Assembly (NCBI GenBank): GCA_000711775.1 | Contig: ARYC01002648.1 | Coordinates: forward strand, 1-64,000 | Direction: 5' to 3' | Source: Oxytricha trifallax | Lineage: Eukaryota; Ciliophora; Spirotrichea; Sporadotrichida; Oxytrichidae | DNA: 64,000 bases | Shown here: positions 36,445-48,109 of the stretch, one piece after another | How the letters are laid out: each line of letters opens with the position of its first letter | Numbering within the stretch: position 1 is the first letter of the stretch | Made by a program: the position numbers and the translations under genes | Notes under the pieces: model-generated | Databases searched by the model: none | What the model was told of the DNA's origin: nothing | What the model saw: only the letters and a program-made list of their open reading frames with translations

Positions 36445-36900
36445 GATGGAGTCATATCCAAACTTATTATTTATAAAAGTGGATTGTCAATGTTGTTTAT
36501 TTGATAATTACTTGGATGAATTAGGCATTATTGTTTGTTAATTATTAATTTAGCATATTTATAGTTTAATTGCTTCTATTATTTATAATGGAGTTTGTTG
36601 AAATAGCTAACTTTGCAACCACTTGGAGATATTTTGCCTTAAATTAGTTTGGCTATATTACTGAAAGGTCAATTTCTACAAAATTTTATGAGCCAGTTTC
36701 CCAGAATATAAAATCATGTTTACTCTTCCCAATAAATTTATACAATTTCAGGTATGCTGTTGAGCATTCTTAGATACAATTAGCATATTTATTTATATTA
36801 TTTTTATTTCTAATGTATTTGCATGTTTTTGAAGAAATATACTTAATGATTCTCAAATATCAATGTTTATGATATACTATTTATTCTTTAAAATAATAAT
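36445..36900 (+). CDS. Further coding segments of the same region
   Basis: ATG near 36446 opens M-E-S-Y-P-N-L-L-F-I-K-V-D, faintly like the core beta strand of thioredoxins but without a C-x-x-C motif upstream. ATG near 36591 opens M-E-F-V-E-I-A-N-F-A-T-T-W-R-Y-F-A and stays open ~100 codons. AT-rich DNA separates the two. Assignment to the 35680 gene is a guess. Confidence 0.3.
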
Positions 36901-36904
36901 AATC

Positions 36905-38110
36905 TATTAACTACTGTAGTTTAACGATATTAATATCTCTTTGTTTATAATAAGGTTGCTTTGACATCTGCTTTTATACGGGAACACTTCCAATTAATGA
37001 TTTAAATTACAAATTAATGATTATTAAACCATAACCTAACCATTCAATATCAAAATTGATCTGAATTAAAGTGATAACTAAACAGCTGAGGGATGCTTAA
37101 TATGAAAAATTAATTGTATACATAATATGTTGCCATTAAATTTCCTGATCTATGATTTAATTTGATACCTTGATGAAATTTAACATTATCTCAAGTCAGA
37201 AAAACTCTAATAGCTATGAAATTTAATGAAATTACTCTAACTAATTAGTAATTTAGCTATATGAGAATTCATAAAGCAACGAATTTCCATTAAATTATGA
37301 AAGAATTGGTAATTATATGCTTAAATTATATGTATTTTAGCATCATTCGTAGTATCTATCTTTCTCACTTCTTCATTGTCTATTGAAAATATACTTTTTT
37401 TCCTGATTAACTTGTTATATAATATAGTAAAATGACAACACTATTAACGACTAAATTTTGTTTGTTTATCAGTATAACTCTAGTGTGGCCTAAAATTTTG
37501 AATATATAATAAACTTTAATAGTAAATTTGTGTTTTTATGTTTAATTATAATAATAATTAATTGAATCATTTAGTGTTTTAATTTATCTAATTCTGGTTT
37601 GGTCATTATTATATACAAATTTAACACATTTTATTCACAGTTTGATGCAAAAGGTAACATTCAGTGTTTAATTATAAAGTGACACTAGAATTGTTTTTTT
37701 TCCCCAATTTATTAACTTTTCATTTTAAAATACTATTCGAAGCATTCAAGGTTCTTAAGGTGGAAAGCATTCACTAATTAACGGTAAAGATATCTAATGC
37801 AAACTTATTTATAATATATTGGTTATTATTTACATTCTAAAGTATCAAATAAAAAACACAATTAAAAAAAATATTATATCTAACGACGAAGATTAAAATT
37901 ATTTAAAATTATATTTAAATATTTTTATTTTTTTGTTACTTTCTAAGGTTTCATTTTTATATTTATTATAATATCATTGATCTATTCTATATAACTATTA
38001 TTAAATTATGAAGATTTAATTGTAAACTTCTGAGTATTTAAATATTTAAGTGTATTAAGGTGTAAAGTAAATCCCTCGCACTTATTTTTAATGTCTATAA
38101 AATGTTTTCT
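36905..38110. other. AT-rich spacer, nothing recognised
   Basis: No convincing frame seen. Confidence 0.35.
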
Positions 38111-38119
38111 AAAAAAGTG

Positions 38120-38335
38120 TGAATATTCTCGTTACTGTGGATCCTTACATCATTCTCATCAATTAAGTATGAGCAGTGGCTAGAGTTAAAGCCAATAGCT
38201 ACTTCTAAAAATAGTCTTAAAATGTAATTAATTCATTAATTGTATGAATAATGTACTGATAATCTCACCTTAGCTTCTTTACCTTATGGCTATCAATTAT
38301 ATTCAGCATTTAATTACCTCATTAAAGACATATGA
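38120..38335 (+). CDS. Unrecognised coding segment
   Basis: About 70 rightward codons: K-Y-E-Q-W-L-E-L-K-P-I-A-T-S-K-N, then T-L-A-S-L-P-Y-G-Y-Q-L-Y. The frame ends at TGA near 38333. AT-rich flanks. Confidence 0.4.
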
Positions 38336-39127
38336 GTGAATAAATGATAAGACACAAAAAAAGATTTATAGCATAAATTACATTGCAATTCAATTGCAGT
38401 CATAACTAAACTCGCTTACATCATCTAGCTAGAAGTATATTTGCTCGTTTAACAACATAAAATGATATATTTTAAAAGAAAGATTTAATATGATAACAAG
38501 AATCAAATATAAAATGCAATAAAATACAATTAAAGTACATTTTTATAAAGGAATTTATCATTTGTATAGTTTGTATTTAATAAATATGCTAGTAATTGTT
38601 AAATTAATAATTTTCTTTGAATACGGTTTCTGTGCGCAATTGTTAAGAATTATAGTTGAAACAAATTATATAACTCAAGGCACTTGATAAGTATTAAAAA
38701 CTTAATACTGTTATTAAATTTATTAGATCATAATATTTTAATGAAGAGACGTGTAAAAACCTATCACAGATGAAAATATATAGAAAATGAAGCATTTTAC
38801 AATAATAATTTTGCAAATTAGTAATGACTGAATAAACTCTCAAAAAATCTATAGCTTTTTAAAATGATTCAAGTAGCTACTATAATTTTATAAAAACATC
38901 TCCTTACTGTGTATTAAGTATTGGAAGTGTGTATTAATTGTTTTCACATATCCAAACTTTTACACATTTTGTTTAAAATTTGATTATTCATACCAAATCA
39001 ATACTTAACACCTTTATATTGCCATTAAAAGTAGTAAAAGACATAATTTTAAAAGAACAATTTATTTTTATATTGAGATTTTAATAACTTTTGATTTATA
39101 TATTTTATATGAATTACAATACCTCTC

Positions 39128-39250
39128 AGCTCTTATCTTAATATCCTTGTAAACTGTTCACAATAAAGAGTCCTGCCAATTTAATCTTATCAAAGATTGA
39201 TGTGATATCATTCCCCGAACCTATATCTTAGTTTATTCTCTTTTATCAGT
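39128..39250 (-). CDS. Short unrecognised coding segment
   Basis: Leftward G-S-G-N-D-I-T-S-I-F-D-K-I-K-L-A-G-L-F, about 40 codons. Two frames are open here, so the choice is uncertain. Confidence 0.25.
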
Positions 39251-39709
39251 GTTTGCTATGAAATTTTTAATTGTCCTTCAAATTTACTATTTCTATATTA
39301 ATTTAAATCATATTAAGCCTAATTAATACCTTATTAAAGTGATTCCGGTCTTATAGATGAAATGAAAGTTATCAAAATTGAAACATTCCCAATTTAGTAA
39401 GTAATAAATTATACACACAATATAACGAATGAAATGCAGATTATTAATAAGCAATTCAAACTTTATATACCCAAAATTATTAAAATTCACTATATTTTTA
39501 TCACAGAGCTTATATATTCCCCATGGTGAAGAATTTTTTGAAATTAAGTTGGTTGTATTATTAGATTAAGAATTGACAATGCTTTTATTTTAATAGTAAA
39601 TAATACTTTCAAATACTATTCAGCAATATTAGTAGGAGGATTCATCAGTTTTAAATTCTTTCAAAAATATCTAATAATTATATATACTTTAATAATCTAA
39701 CTAATAAAG

Positions 39710-40760
39710 ATGAGACGCCTATTCCGCATTAGTGACAATCACATAAAAGCAATATTATTAATGAGATATAGATCTGAAGCGCCCAGTGAGTTATCAATAG
39801 TCTACATGACATACAAATAAATTTCAAAACTTATTAAGACTTCTGAATATATAATATGAAGAATATGTGTTGCTAAACTCTAAAACAAAAAACATATTCA
39901 AAACAAAAGCCATAGATAGAGTTATAATTAAAAAATGAATAATTAGATTTCTTGATGAGTCAATAATAACTCTAAAAAATGTAGCACCCATCACTAGCAG
40001 ACAGATTGAAATAATTTAACTCACCATTTTAAACATACTTATTGAAATACTCAACTGCTTATAAAATCCTTAAAAATTATGGTTTAATATATAAATAGGT
40101 CAAAAAGACTTATCATCTTTCATAACACAAAAAAGTATTAATTGAAAAATAAAGGGCAAAATAATTGTAAATGCTTCTTAATCTTAAAAATTCAGGAATC
40201 AAAATTACTATGTTGACCAAGTCGTCTTCAACGCCCACTCCCAAAAATAAAGGGCTTGGTCATATAGTTATTAAAATGTTTAGCTTGAATAATAAGGCAT
40301 AAAAATAGATACTTTATCAGCAATTGTTTATATCAGTGAAGACCTGGGAATTGAGACCTTTCTAATAAAATAAAGATTAATAAAAAAAGTTGACTTTTTA
40401 TAATCTCTTCAAGATGTTCAAAGACTCAATTAAAATAAAAAGATCTGTTTATTCTTCATGGACAATTTATAAATTCACAAATCAAAAGAAGTGGGGAGTC
40501 TGAAAAAATAATTTGGTTGGAAGATAATTTATAATGCCCCTTACTCATCACAATTCCATAGTATTGAAGGAGCATTTTCAATAATTAAACGATATTATAG
40601 ATAATAATAACAAAAGTTCAACTTTCAAATCTCAAACCACAAGCATATAAGAACTGTGGAAGATGCAATATTGTCAATTAGAAAAGAATAAGTTATTAAT
40701 TTAATTTAAAGATAGTATATTATGATGAAAGATTTTATTGATACTTATTTTTATCATTGA
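39710..40760 (+). pseudogene. Transposase of E3
   Basis: N-terminal M-R-R-L-F-R-I-S-D-N-H and T-Y-K-Q-I-S-K-L-I-K-T-S align with the E1 helix-turn-helix. The first catalytic Asp is in V-D-Q-V-V-F-N, the second in F-F-M-D-N-L-Q-I-H-K-S-K, the Glu in Q-F-H-S-I-E-G-A-F, with 34 residues between the last two. Lesions: an in-frame TGA near 39858 (Arg in E1), a change of frame near 39865 and another near 40211 just before the first Asp. The stop is TGA 40758-40760. Confidence 0.8.
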
Positions 40761-40873
40761 TGATTGATTTAATTTATATTAAAATAATTAATTAAATAAG
40801 GCTCAAATATTGAACTGATATCTTTTTGAATCCACTGATTAGGTTTATTGGCTTGATTAATTCTGTTAAACCA

Positions 40874-41567
40874 TCATTTTTCTTCTTCCTGGTTGTTGTA
40901 TTAGTGTTATAACTCGAAAGTATTTCTTTTTTTAGTCATTTAGCGCTTTGCCTTCGATTATACTTTTAGCATAGCCAATCCTTTACCCTTAGACCCTATA
41001 TTAAATTATTAATCATTAATATATTTCTTACTAGAGAAAAAAAGGTTCTTCTTGAATAGCTTTATAAATATCATTTCTTATTGCTATTGCTTGTTGCTAG
41101 GAATAAATAGTCTACCTTTTCAAAATTACTTAGTCTATTTTAGCTTTTTACAAATTCTTATATATATATAATCAGGCGCTAGAGTTCCAACTATTTAAAA
41201 AATGAAATCTCACACTGGCAATTGTTTTGAATCACTGCAATAATTGAGATGTCTCATTATGTTGGGGTCACCTTTAACTTAGTTTAACATATTTTCGATT
41301 TTAAATTCAGGATAGTGTGGCATTTCAATTATATTGAGATCCTTTTATTTTATTAATAATTTTAAGCCCTATAAAAAATCTCTTAGAAATCTCAATGTTG
41401 TATTCTTATAGCCTGGAAGGCAATATCCCTCTATATAATTAATTATTTTATTGAAAATTACAATGATTTTTGAGGAACTTGCCAGTCATCTTTTGATGAT
41501 AATTTACCCTCAAACAATCTAGCGTCAACATATTATTAATTACCAGCTTCGTTTGTGATGTGTTCAT
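40874..41567 (-). pseudogene. 22-kDa protein gene of E3
   Basis: Leftward from ATG 41567. Matches the family in S-S-K-D-D-W, then E-G-Y-C-L-P-G-Y-K-N, then I-E-M-P-H-Y-P-E-F-K-I-E-N (E1 has A-E-I-P-N-Y-P-E-I-S-V-T-N). A TGA follows Q-L-P-V where E2/E5 have Arg. After the intron (40996-41031) it reads S-K-G-K-G-L-A-M-L-K-V and ends in a Q/E-rich tail at TGA 40874. Convergent with the transposase. Confidence 0.7.
40996..41031 (-). other. Intron in E3 22-kDa gene
   Basis: On the minus strand GTAAGAAAT...TTAATATAG, 36 nt, at the position conserved in all five copies. Exon 2 is in the frame shared with E2 and E5 (S-K-G-K-G-L-A-M-L-K). Confidence 0.65.
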
Positions 41568-42004
41568 TTCAATTCTAAAAAGATTAAGCCAACAATTCTT
41601 TAACTAATTTTAATTCTTAATAGTTCTATAAATTATGATAAAATAATTAAAAACTCAAATTATATTGGACAATATACTCAAAGTTACTAACTTTAGAATC
41701 AACTTTTGAGAATCCTGAGCTATTAAATTTTCCAAATTAATTCTATTAACTTCTTTAAGGAAGTTTGATATTGTAAATATTATTTATCAAAATAATCATT
41801 ATAATAATTAATTCAGGATTCACTACTTATTCAACTTTATAGTTTAACCTTGACTACCTTGTTCTATTCCTTTCTAAAAATAAAATTATATTCATAGGTG
41901 ACTTGATTGATAACTTCTCAAATATATTGTTGTCTGAACTAAATTATTTTAAAATTATTTGTTTTTAACTATTTTCTCAACTTAAAAATTTTGAAAATTT
42001 TTCA

Positions 42005-42078
42005 AATTTGTCGACGGATAATTATTATCATAATGATCTCGCGAGACAATAATTTCAATAATTGTCCGTCGACAAATT
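42005..42078. repeat. Inverted repeat with nested palindrome
   Basis: 22-bp arms (42005-42026 and 42057-42078; AATTTGTCGACGGATAATTATT) match with one mismatch. The loop contains the perfect palindrome TCTCGCGAGA (42037-42046). It sits between the divergent 22-kDa and kinase-like genes of E3 and is unusually GC-rich for the region. It may be an operator-like control site or a small foldback insert. Confidence 0.7.
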
Positions 42079-42172
42079 AAATTTTTGATAATATATATTT
42101 AAAGTTAAAGTTAAATTCATAATAAAACAGTACAAGATTTATTAATTAATTATTGGAATATTTAACTTAACC

Positions 42173-44211
42173 ATGATGAAGCATACTGAGTAGTATGAAC
42201 GACTAATATAAAAAAATTTAAGGGCCAATAATTGGGAAGGGGTCGAAGAATTCAAATTTTCGATGGAAAAATTTATTACTTGGTGCTAGTAAAATAATTA
42301 TGACACAAATACAAAAGAAAGACCAAAACATCTCATAATATATGAAACTTGCAATAGAAATTTTACTCACTAATCATTCCTTAAGGATTAAATCAGGCAT
42401 GAAAGAGTTATAAAAAAGAACAAAACTCAAAAAATAAAATGGAAAATATATTTGTGAAATTAAAGAATGCAGTTTTCAACCCACCCCGTTCAGACAGAAT
42501 TTATTGAATCATTTATTTACTCATAATTAAAATCAACTAAAATAAATCAATGTGAGTCCAAATGTAAGTATATATTTGTTTAAATAATTTATATAGCTTA
42601 TATTTAAAGAAGAGATACTTGAGCAAAACAAAATTAATTAAGAAAAATCTGAAGTGGTTATTAATCAAAACTACCAATAAATTCTAAGAATAATTAATCT
42701 GCAGAAAGGAACCTTTAGTTTTTGATGAAAATTAAAATTTAATAGAGCAAAATAGCTGAGGTTTCTAAGAACAAATTGAAGATGGAAGTTAATAAAATCT
42801 TGAGTATGATTTATAATTCTAATTAGTAGCAGATACTTTCTACAACGAAATCAACATTATACTAGAATAAGGTCAAAATAAAAATTTAATAATTGAAGAT
42901 GGATCCAAGGAAGACCTTTACTATAAAAGCAACCACAAAATTTATCAATAATTTGAAATTCAAGATTTAATCAATAACAAATACTCTTTCAATAAGTTTG
43001 GAATCATTTTAGGCATCTTAAATTTTAAGTAGTTAAACCAAAGCAATTAAATTCAAATTTTAGCTATAAAATTTCAATATGATTAACTAAACTTAGTGAG
43101 CAGGTCCTTTGACTCTAATTTAAGAAAATCTCTAAATAATAGAACTGATGAACGTTAATTATAATTAGCAATGTTAGGGTTGGTAAGAGTAGTATAACAA
43201 CTTCACAAACTTCACATTGTTCATAGAGATATAAAACCTGAGAACTTACTTATTCAGACCTAGGATAACTTTGAAGTAATTATTGGAAGCTATGATTTCT
43301 CAATAAGGGTTAATGATAAATCAAATTCAAAGCCAAACTTTCACAATCCTTACATATGCAGTAAAATCCAGTTAAGTAGTGGATCAAAATTTTGGGACAT
43401 ATATGCATTGGGATTAATTATTCTTGAGTTCATAGTAGGGAGAGACTTCTTTCTTTAGATGACTAATAAATTGTTAGACTTCGACTTCATTTTGATAGAT
43501 TTATTTGAAAACTTCGATGTCAACCACCTACTAAGCGAATTATTTTGCAGAATATTATTTGACAAAGATTAGAGTGTAAATACAAATGATATTCATGACA
43601 AGTAATCCGAAAACTTAACCTCTAACAGGATACTTAGTATCGCCCAAACTTTTCTGTAAAATATACTGATCAGAATCTTTGCTTCCTTAACCTAGTCTCT
43701 TTGGCTTTACTGAAGTTCTTGTTGATCTACTCATCGGAAACTACTGACCAGAAACTGGAACCTTTCTTGTAGTAAGTATACTTATCTTTCTGTAAAGTAT
43801 CCTGTTAGAGGTTAAGTTTTCGGATTACTTGTCATGATTAGCTTTGTACTTATTGAAGTCTTTAATGAGATGTGATTAAATAAGTTTATTAATTTTCTTA
43901 AAAAATTAAATTTAATAATTGATGAGCAAAAGTATGATCTCAATAAAACTGTGATTTTTAGAAAAGAATAGAATTTACTTAATTTTAATTTATTTCCTCT
44001 TTTTTGCTAACTATTTTTTGACTTAGGATCAGTAGAAGGAATTGAATCTCAGATTTGCGACAAAGGCATGTTCATTTAAGATTTTGCAAAGATTATTAAT
44101 GAGATGCAAGCCAAGATTTCTAATTATTAATACTACAAGATTCGTAAGAACCTCCTTGGAAATTCTAAAATACTTAAGAATTCTCAGATCTCAAAGCACG
44201 TTTAAATATGA
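42173..44211 (+). pseudogene. Zinc-finger + protein kinase-like protein (E3 third gene)
   Basis: This corresponds to the 57-kDa TBE protein, described in the literature as carrying zinc-finger and kinase domains. N-terminal part: N-N-W-E-G-V-E-E-F, then one C2H2-like finger (C-E-I-K-E-C ... H-L-F-T-H) in a frame shifted near 42435, then a possible 33-nt intron after N-V-S-P-N. The kinase core is clear: V-H-R-D-I-K-P-E-N-L-L-I catalytic loop, S-Y-D-F-S where D-F-G is expected, and W-D-I-Y-A-L-G-L-I-I-L-E. The D-F-G glycine is Ser. A 243-bp palindromic insert (43594-43836) splits the gene; without it the frame continues, with one TGA near 43870, to TGA 44209-44211. Confidence 0.75.
43594..43836. 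mobile_element. Foldback (MITE-like) insert in the kinase gene
   Basis: Perfect 42-bp terminal inverted repeats start CATGACAAGTAATCCG at each end. The 243-bp insert is flanked by ATT on both sides (43591-43593 and 43837-43839), fitting the ANT target of TBE-family elements. Taking out the insert plus one ATT joins D-I to S-F-V-L-I-E-V-F in the same frame. No coding capacity. It could be a transposed MITE or an eliminated sequence. Confidence 0.8.
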
Positions 44212-44289
44212 ACAAAATGACCAGGATTCTAAGCTATGCTGATAAATACTCACTTAGGAATAATTTGACTTTCTAATTTAAGTTAATAG

Positions 44290-45681
44290 CTTGCAATAAT
44301 AAATTGGTAAATCTCTCAAAGAAAGCGCAGTCCTGTTTCACAGACGATTCCCAGAATCCAGGATAAGCTATTCTCAAATACTTAAGATTTATGGCAGGTT
44401 TGGGATCAAGTACAAAACTAATTAAAAGGATTGATAGCATGAATTAAGCTAAACTATTTAATATTGATAAAATACAAAAGATTAGGAATAAATAAAAGTT
44501 TAATAAAAGAAAACTGATATAAAATTGATAAATTTAAAAGTTTTTTTATTTATAAGCTAAAAGTCTTTAATAATGCGATAAAAAATTGCAAATATACTTG
44601 GTGTATTACTAACTGTCAGTAATTAATTCTTGACAATACTAATTATTTCAAGTTTTTCAAAATTGTTCTATTTCAACGAACAACTGAAATGTGAGTATTA
44701 TTTAAGTAATATCCTATAAATTATGAACTTAATTATATAAATACAAAAAACACTATTAGGTTAATCTATATTGAATTGATGGTTGAATAATTTATCATAA
44801 ATTTATCATCAACTATAATATTTCTAACTCAAATTTATGGATGATTTTCTTAAAAATAGTTTTAACAGTGAATAAATGACTTCAATAAATATTTTTAGAT
44901 GGGATAAATAGAATTAATGGAGTTATACTTACTTAAATAGCATGATTTTGAGATTACCACTCTAATCCATTTTTATTTTATATTTATCAAAATAATATCA
45001 GTTTATATTAAGTTTAACATTACTCTTAATTTTCAAATATACATGCACAATATTCTCTGTGAAATGAAAGCAAAAGTGTGCATGGAACAATCCTTGGGAT
45101 CTAAGATTATCTTTGTAGATGAGGCAATATTCTCACCTGAGACTTTGTTAAAACGTTCTTGGGCCGCAACATACAGGCATCCTTTTGTCAAAGATCGGAG
45201 ATCAGAGATGCAATCATATGCTCTAATCGCTGGAGTAGCTTAAGATCAGGGGCTGGTCCATTTCAAGATTCACAAAAGATCCGTGCGTAACAAAGAATTC
45301 ATTCAATTCCTCGGAGAGATAAAGTATATGTTTTCAAATGAGAGAATCGCAATTTTCATGGATAATCTCTCTGTGCATAGAAGTAGAGCAACACGATCCT
45401 GCCTTGATGAGCTTGGATTAATCTCAATCTTCAATGTTCCGTATTCACCCTAATTCAATGGGATTGAGAGCACATTCTTCACGATAAAGCAGAATTACAA
45501 GAATTAGATTCTCAGGAGATTGGCTGAGAATGAACGGATGAACCAAAAGGAATGTATAAGAATGTCTAATTGTAAAGTTAGAAAAGTTGTGATATTTAAT
45601 TAAGTTAAATAAGAGTTGGAGTTTATACTTTAGGATTTAATGATTTAAATAAATTAACTTTATTCAGTTTAAGTCCATTGA
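44290..45681 (+). pseudogene. Transposase of E4, split by AT-rich insert
   Basis: The helix-turn-helix part is at about 44290-44430 (F-H-R-R-F-P-E-S-R-I-S-Y-S-Q-I-L-K). About 600 bp of AT-rich, non-coding-looking DNA follows. The catalytic domain starts near 45043 and is intact: F-V-D-E-A-I-F-S-P, F-M-D-N-L-S-V-H and F-N-G-I-E-S-T, with 34 residues between the second Asp and the Glu. The frame runs to TGA 45679-45681, overlapping the end of the convergent 22-kDa gene by 18 bp. Confidence 0.8.
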
Positions 45682-46458
45682 ATTCTTTGTGGGGGTCCGC
45701 TCTTAAAAGTTTATGATTTGCAAAGATCCATCTGCTAATCTTTTGCGTTTAGTCAAAATCCTTGATTCTTCATTTATGAATGGGTTCTATCGAATCTGAA
45801 CTGTCAATCTCTATCCTATGTCAAAGGATTTGTTTTAGGATTTGCGGCTCCCCAATCTTTGCTTTCTACTTCATCAAGAAGATCCCTTTCCCAGGTTTTC
45901 CTATAAGTATAAATGTAAAGAATAGTTACTCGAAACAAATGGATGCTTAATTAATTAGTCGAACCAATCATTTGTAATTTCAATCCCGTTAGCTTCTTCA
46001 GATTGTGTTCCTTCATTGTATCTAATTTGGTTAGCATGATCTATCACGGATCTTAAGTATTCATTCTTTATTGTTCACAGGATCGTAAAGAAGTACATCG
46101 TTTCGGGAAGCTGTCCAGAATTCATCTCTAGATTAGGAAGGTACATACTTACTTGCTCATATTTTATTACATCGGGGTAAATATTTTTCACAGGCAGTTC
46201 CTGATAGTGCGGAATCTAATTCATTTACACCTAGTCAGATCTCAGGGCTCTTTTTTTATCCACATAGGATCGATTTCAAGAATGCGATCCGAGTTGCCTA
46301 ATAAGGTGGCAAGAGTAAATTCACTATTTGTAATGTTATTTAAAACTATAATTTTACAATGGACAGTCAAGTATTTGTAAAAGATCCTCCTTCGATATGA
46401 ATCTACTAGTAAGTTTCTCACTTTTGACTAATCTTGATTAGCTCATTTACTGCTCCAT
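45664..46458 (-). pseudogene. 22-kDa protein gene of E4
   Basis: From ATG 46458: M-E-Q-Q-M-S-Q-S-R, then R-F-I-S-K-E-D-L-L (E1: R-F-R-S-K-E-D-L-H), H-Y-Q-E-L-P-V-K-N-I-Y, and T-I-K-N-E-Y-L-R-S-V-I. Two frameshifts lie in the first half, and a TGA sits before T-I-K-N-E-Y where E1 has Thr. After the intron (45901-45929) it reads K-P-G-K-G-I-F-L-M-K, then slips frame near 45823. The tail ends at TGA 45664. Confidence 0.75.
45901..45929 (-). other. Intron in E4 22-kDa gene
   Basis: 29 nt, GTAACTATT...CTTATAG on the minus strand, after H-P-F-V-S. Splicing gives R-K-P-G-K-G-I-F-L-M-K, aligned residue for residue with the spliced E1 product. Confidence 0.75.
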
Positions 46459-46888
46459 ATTAAATAGTTAAGGGGTTTTTTATTTTAAATTATCATTTAT
46501 TCTGGGATTATTTAATTACATTCCCTTACAGAATGTGTTTTAATTCCCTTAATCAATAGTTTTCATTAGATGATTAGGGTATCTCTCATAGAATCCCAAA
46601 ATTTTTGTTAAAATATTTTTAAGATTTGATAAGTCATTCTAGACGTGTGATTCATATAATTACTTAATAATTTATTGAGGAGGATTTTCTATATTCATGA
46701 ATTTTATAATTTGTTCCTAAATTCTTTGACATTCTTTATTTATCTAAGAAGTTTAAGATTTAATTTAAAAATCTTATGATTTATATTAAATCTGAGATTC
46801 TCATTCCTCTTTTAGTATTTAAAGATAGTGGTTAAAATTTAATTATATTATTAAACTTCTTAGCTAATTGATTTTAAGGGTATTAGAT

Positions 46889-48105
46889 ATGCTCAACTAC
46901 AAAATGAAATGCTTAAAAAGGGATAGCTCCCATCAAAACAGCTCATCTAAGGATTACTTAAAGCAGGGATTCATCTAACAAAATTCTAGAGATCAGAACT
47001 CACTATAAGAAAATTAAGATTATTTATTATCCTAAAAATAAATATCGCAATGAAGGTAATCCAGAAAACAATCGCCCGAGTCCGATCATGACTCAGACCA
47101 ATCTTAGCAAGAAAATAGTAAAATCATCACTTAGCCTAGAGAATTCCTTCAAAAAAATAACCTCTGAAGAGATAAAAACTATCTGATTAATAATAAAGTG
47201 ATAACTTTAAATTACATTAATAACTAAACGAGATTTAAGAGAGAGGATCAAGTTATAATCTTGACTTCTTAAAATCCTTCGACTTGGAACCAAAGCTAAT
47301 GATACCAATCTTTCATAGTCTCAGATCTATCGCATCAAATTCTAGTCCTATCGCAACAATGGGCACCCATTCTTACGGAACCCTCTCTTTTAAGCAAACC
47401 CACTACAGATTCTACAACGAACTTAGATTCCTTGATGAGCAGCATTTGTAAATAAATCTCAGCAACGAGTATGCTATTACCAAGAAAGCCAAGGATCTGG
47501 GATTCAAGAATGTAATAAATCTTGAGCACCTAGTAAAGGGGGAAGATCATATTGGATTGGCATACTAAGTCTTCGTCTACAACTATCATGATTTTCTGAG
47601 ATACAATTTCCACTCAAGAAAAGTCAAGTAGTTATGCCTTGGGATCTTAAATGGTGTAAGTGAGCTTCACAGTCTAGGATTCACTCATAGAATTTTAAAT
47701 CCTAAGAATCTTGTCATAGATATAGATCCTCTTGAAATCAGGATTGTTAACTTTGAAAAAGCAATATTGCATTCTAATATAAGCTACTTCAACTTTACAG
47801 AAGACAATACATTCATGCCTCTTCAAGGATAGTTTACAGAAGGAGATCCCTTAATCGATCTCTATGCTTGTGCATGCATAATCATTTTCACTTACATATG
47901 CAAAGACTTTTTCGTGAGCGTCGAATCACAAGAGAAGCTAATTGTCCATGCTAAGAAAATCAAAAATGATCAAAAATACTCAAGATCTTTAATTAAGATC
48001 ATTGATTCTTTCATTCTAGAGAATGATCAGAGTCTTTGGATGAATCTTGAAAATCTAATTGAGCAGACTTAAGAAATTGACTTCAGATCCTTTAAGGATA
48101 AGTGA
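46889..48105 (+). pseudogene. Protein kinase-like (pseudokinase) gene, E4 third gene
   Basis: ATG 46889 opens a Ser/Gln-rich N-terminus with frame slips near 47055 and 47190. From about 47195 one frame runs ~300 codons to TGA 48103-48105. Kinase landmarks are present but altered: E-L-H-S-L-G-F-T-H-R-I-L-N-P-K-N-L for the catalytic loop (Asp of H-R-D replaced by Ile), V-N-F-E-K-A in place of D-F-G, and D-P-L-I-D-L-Y-A for the helix-F region. Loss of both catalytic and metal-binding Asp suggests a pseudokinase. No zinc finger was seen at its start, unlike E3. Confidence 0.7.
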
Positions 48106-48109
48106 CTCT

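Larger units (their letters stand above)
39710..44211. mobile_element. E3: TBE-like element with kinase-type third gene
   Basis: Transposase (+, 39710-40760), convergent 22-kDa gene (-, 40874-41567) and zinc-finger/kinase gene (+, 42173-44211) form the standard trio. Termini were not identified: no G4T4 repeat, and the next element's transposase begins within about 80 bp of the last gene. All three genes are damaged. Confidence 0.75.
44290..48105. mobile_element. E4: TBE-like element with pseudokinase third gene
   Basis: Transposase (+), 22-kDa gene (-) and kinase-like gene (+) in the usual order, in the same orientation as E3 and starting immediately after it. E4 is much closer to E1 in sequence than E3 is (for example F-N-V-P-Y-S-P-Q-F-N-G-I-E in both). 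Termini not found. Confidence 0.75.

Noticed and set aside
36446..36540. Thioredoxin fold suggested by Y-P-N-L-L-F-I-K-V-D
   Set aside because: Only one strand resembles thioredoxin, and no C-x-x-C active site lies upstream in frame.
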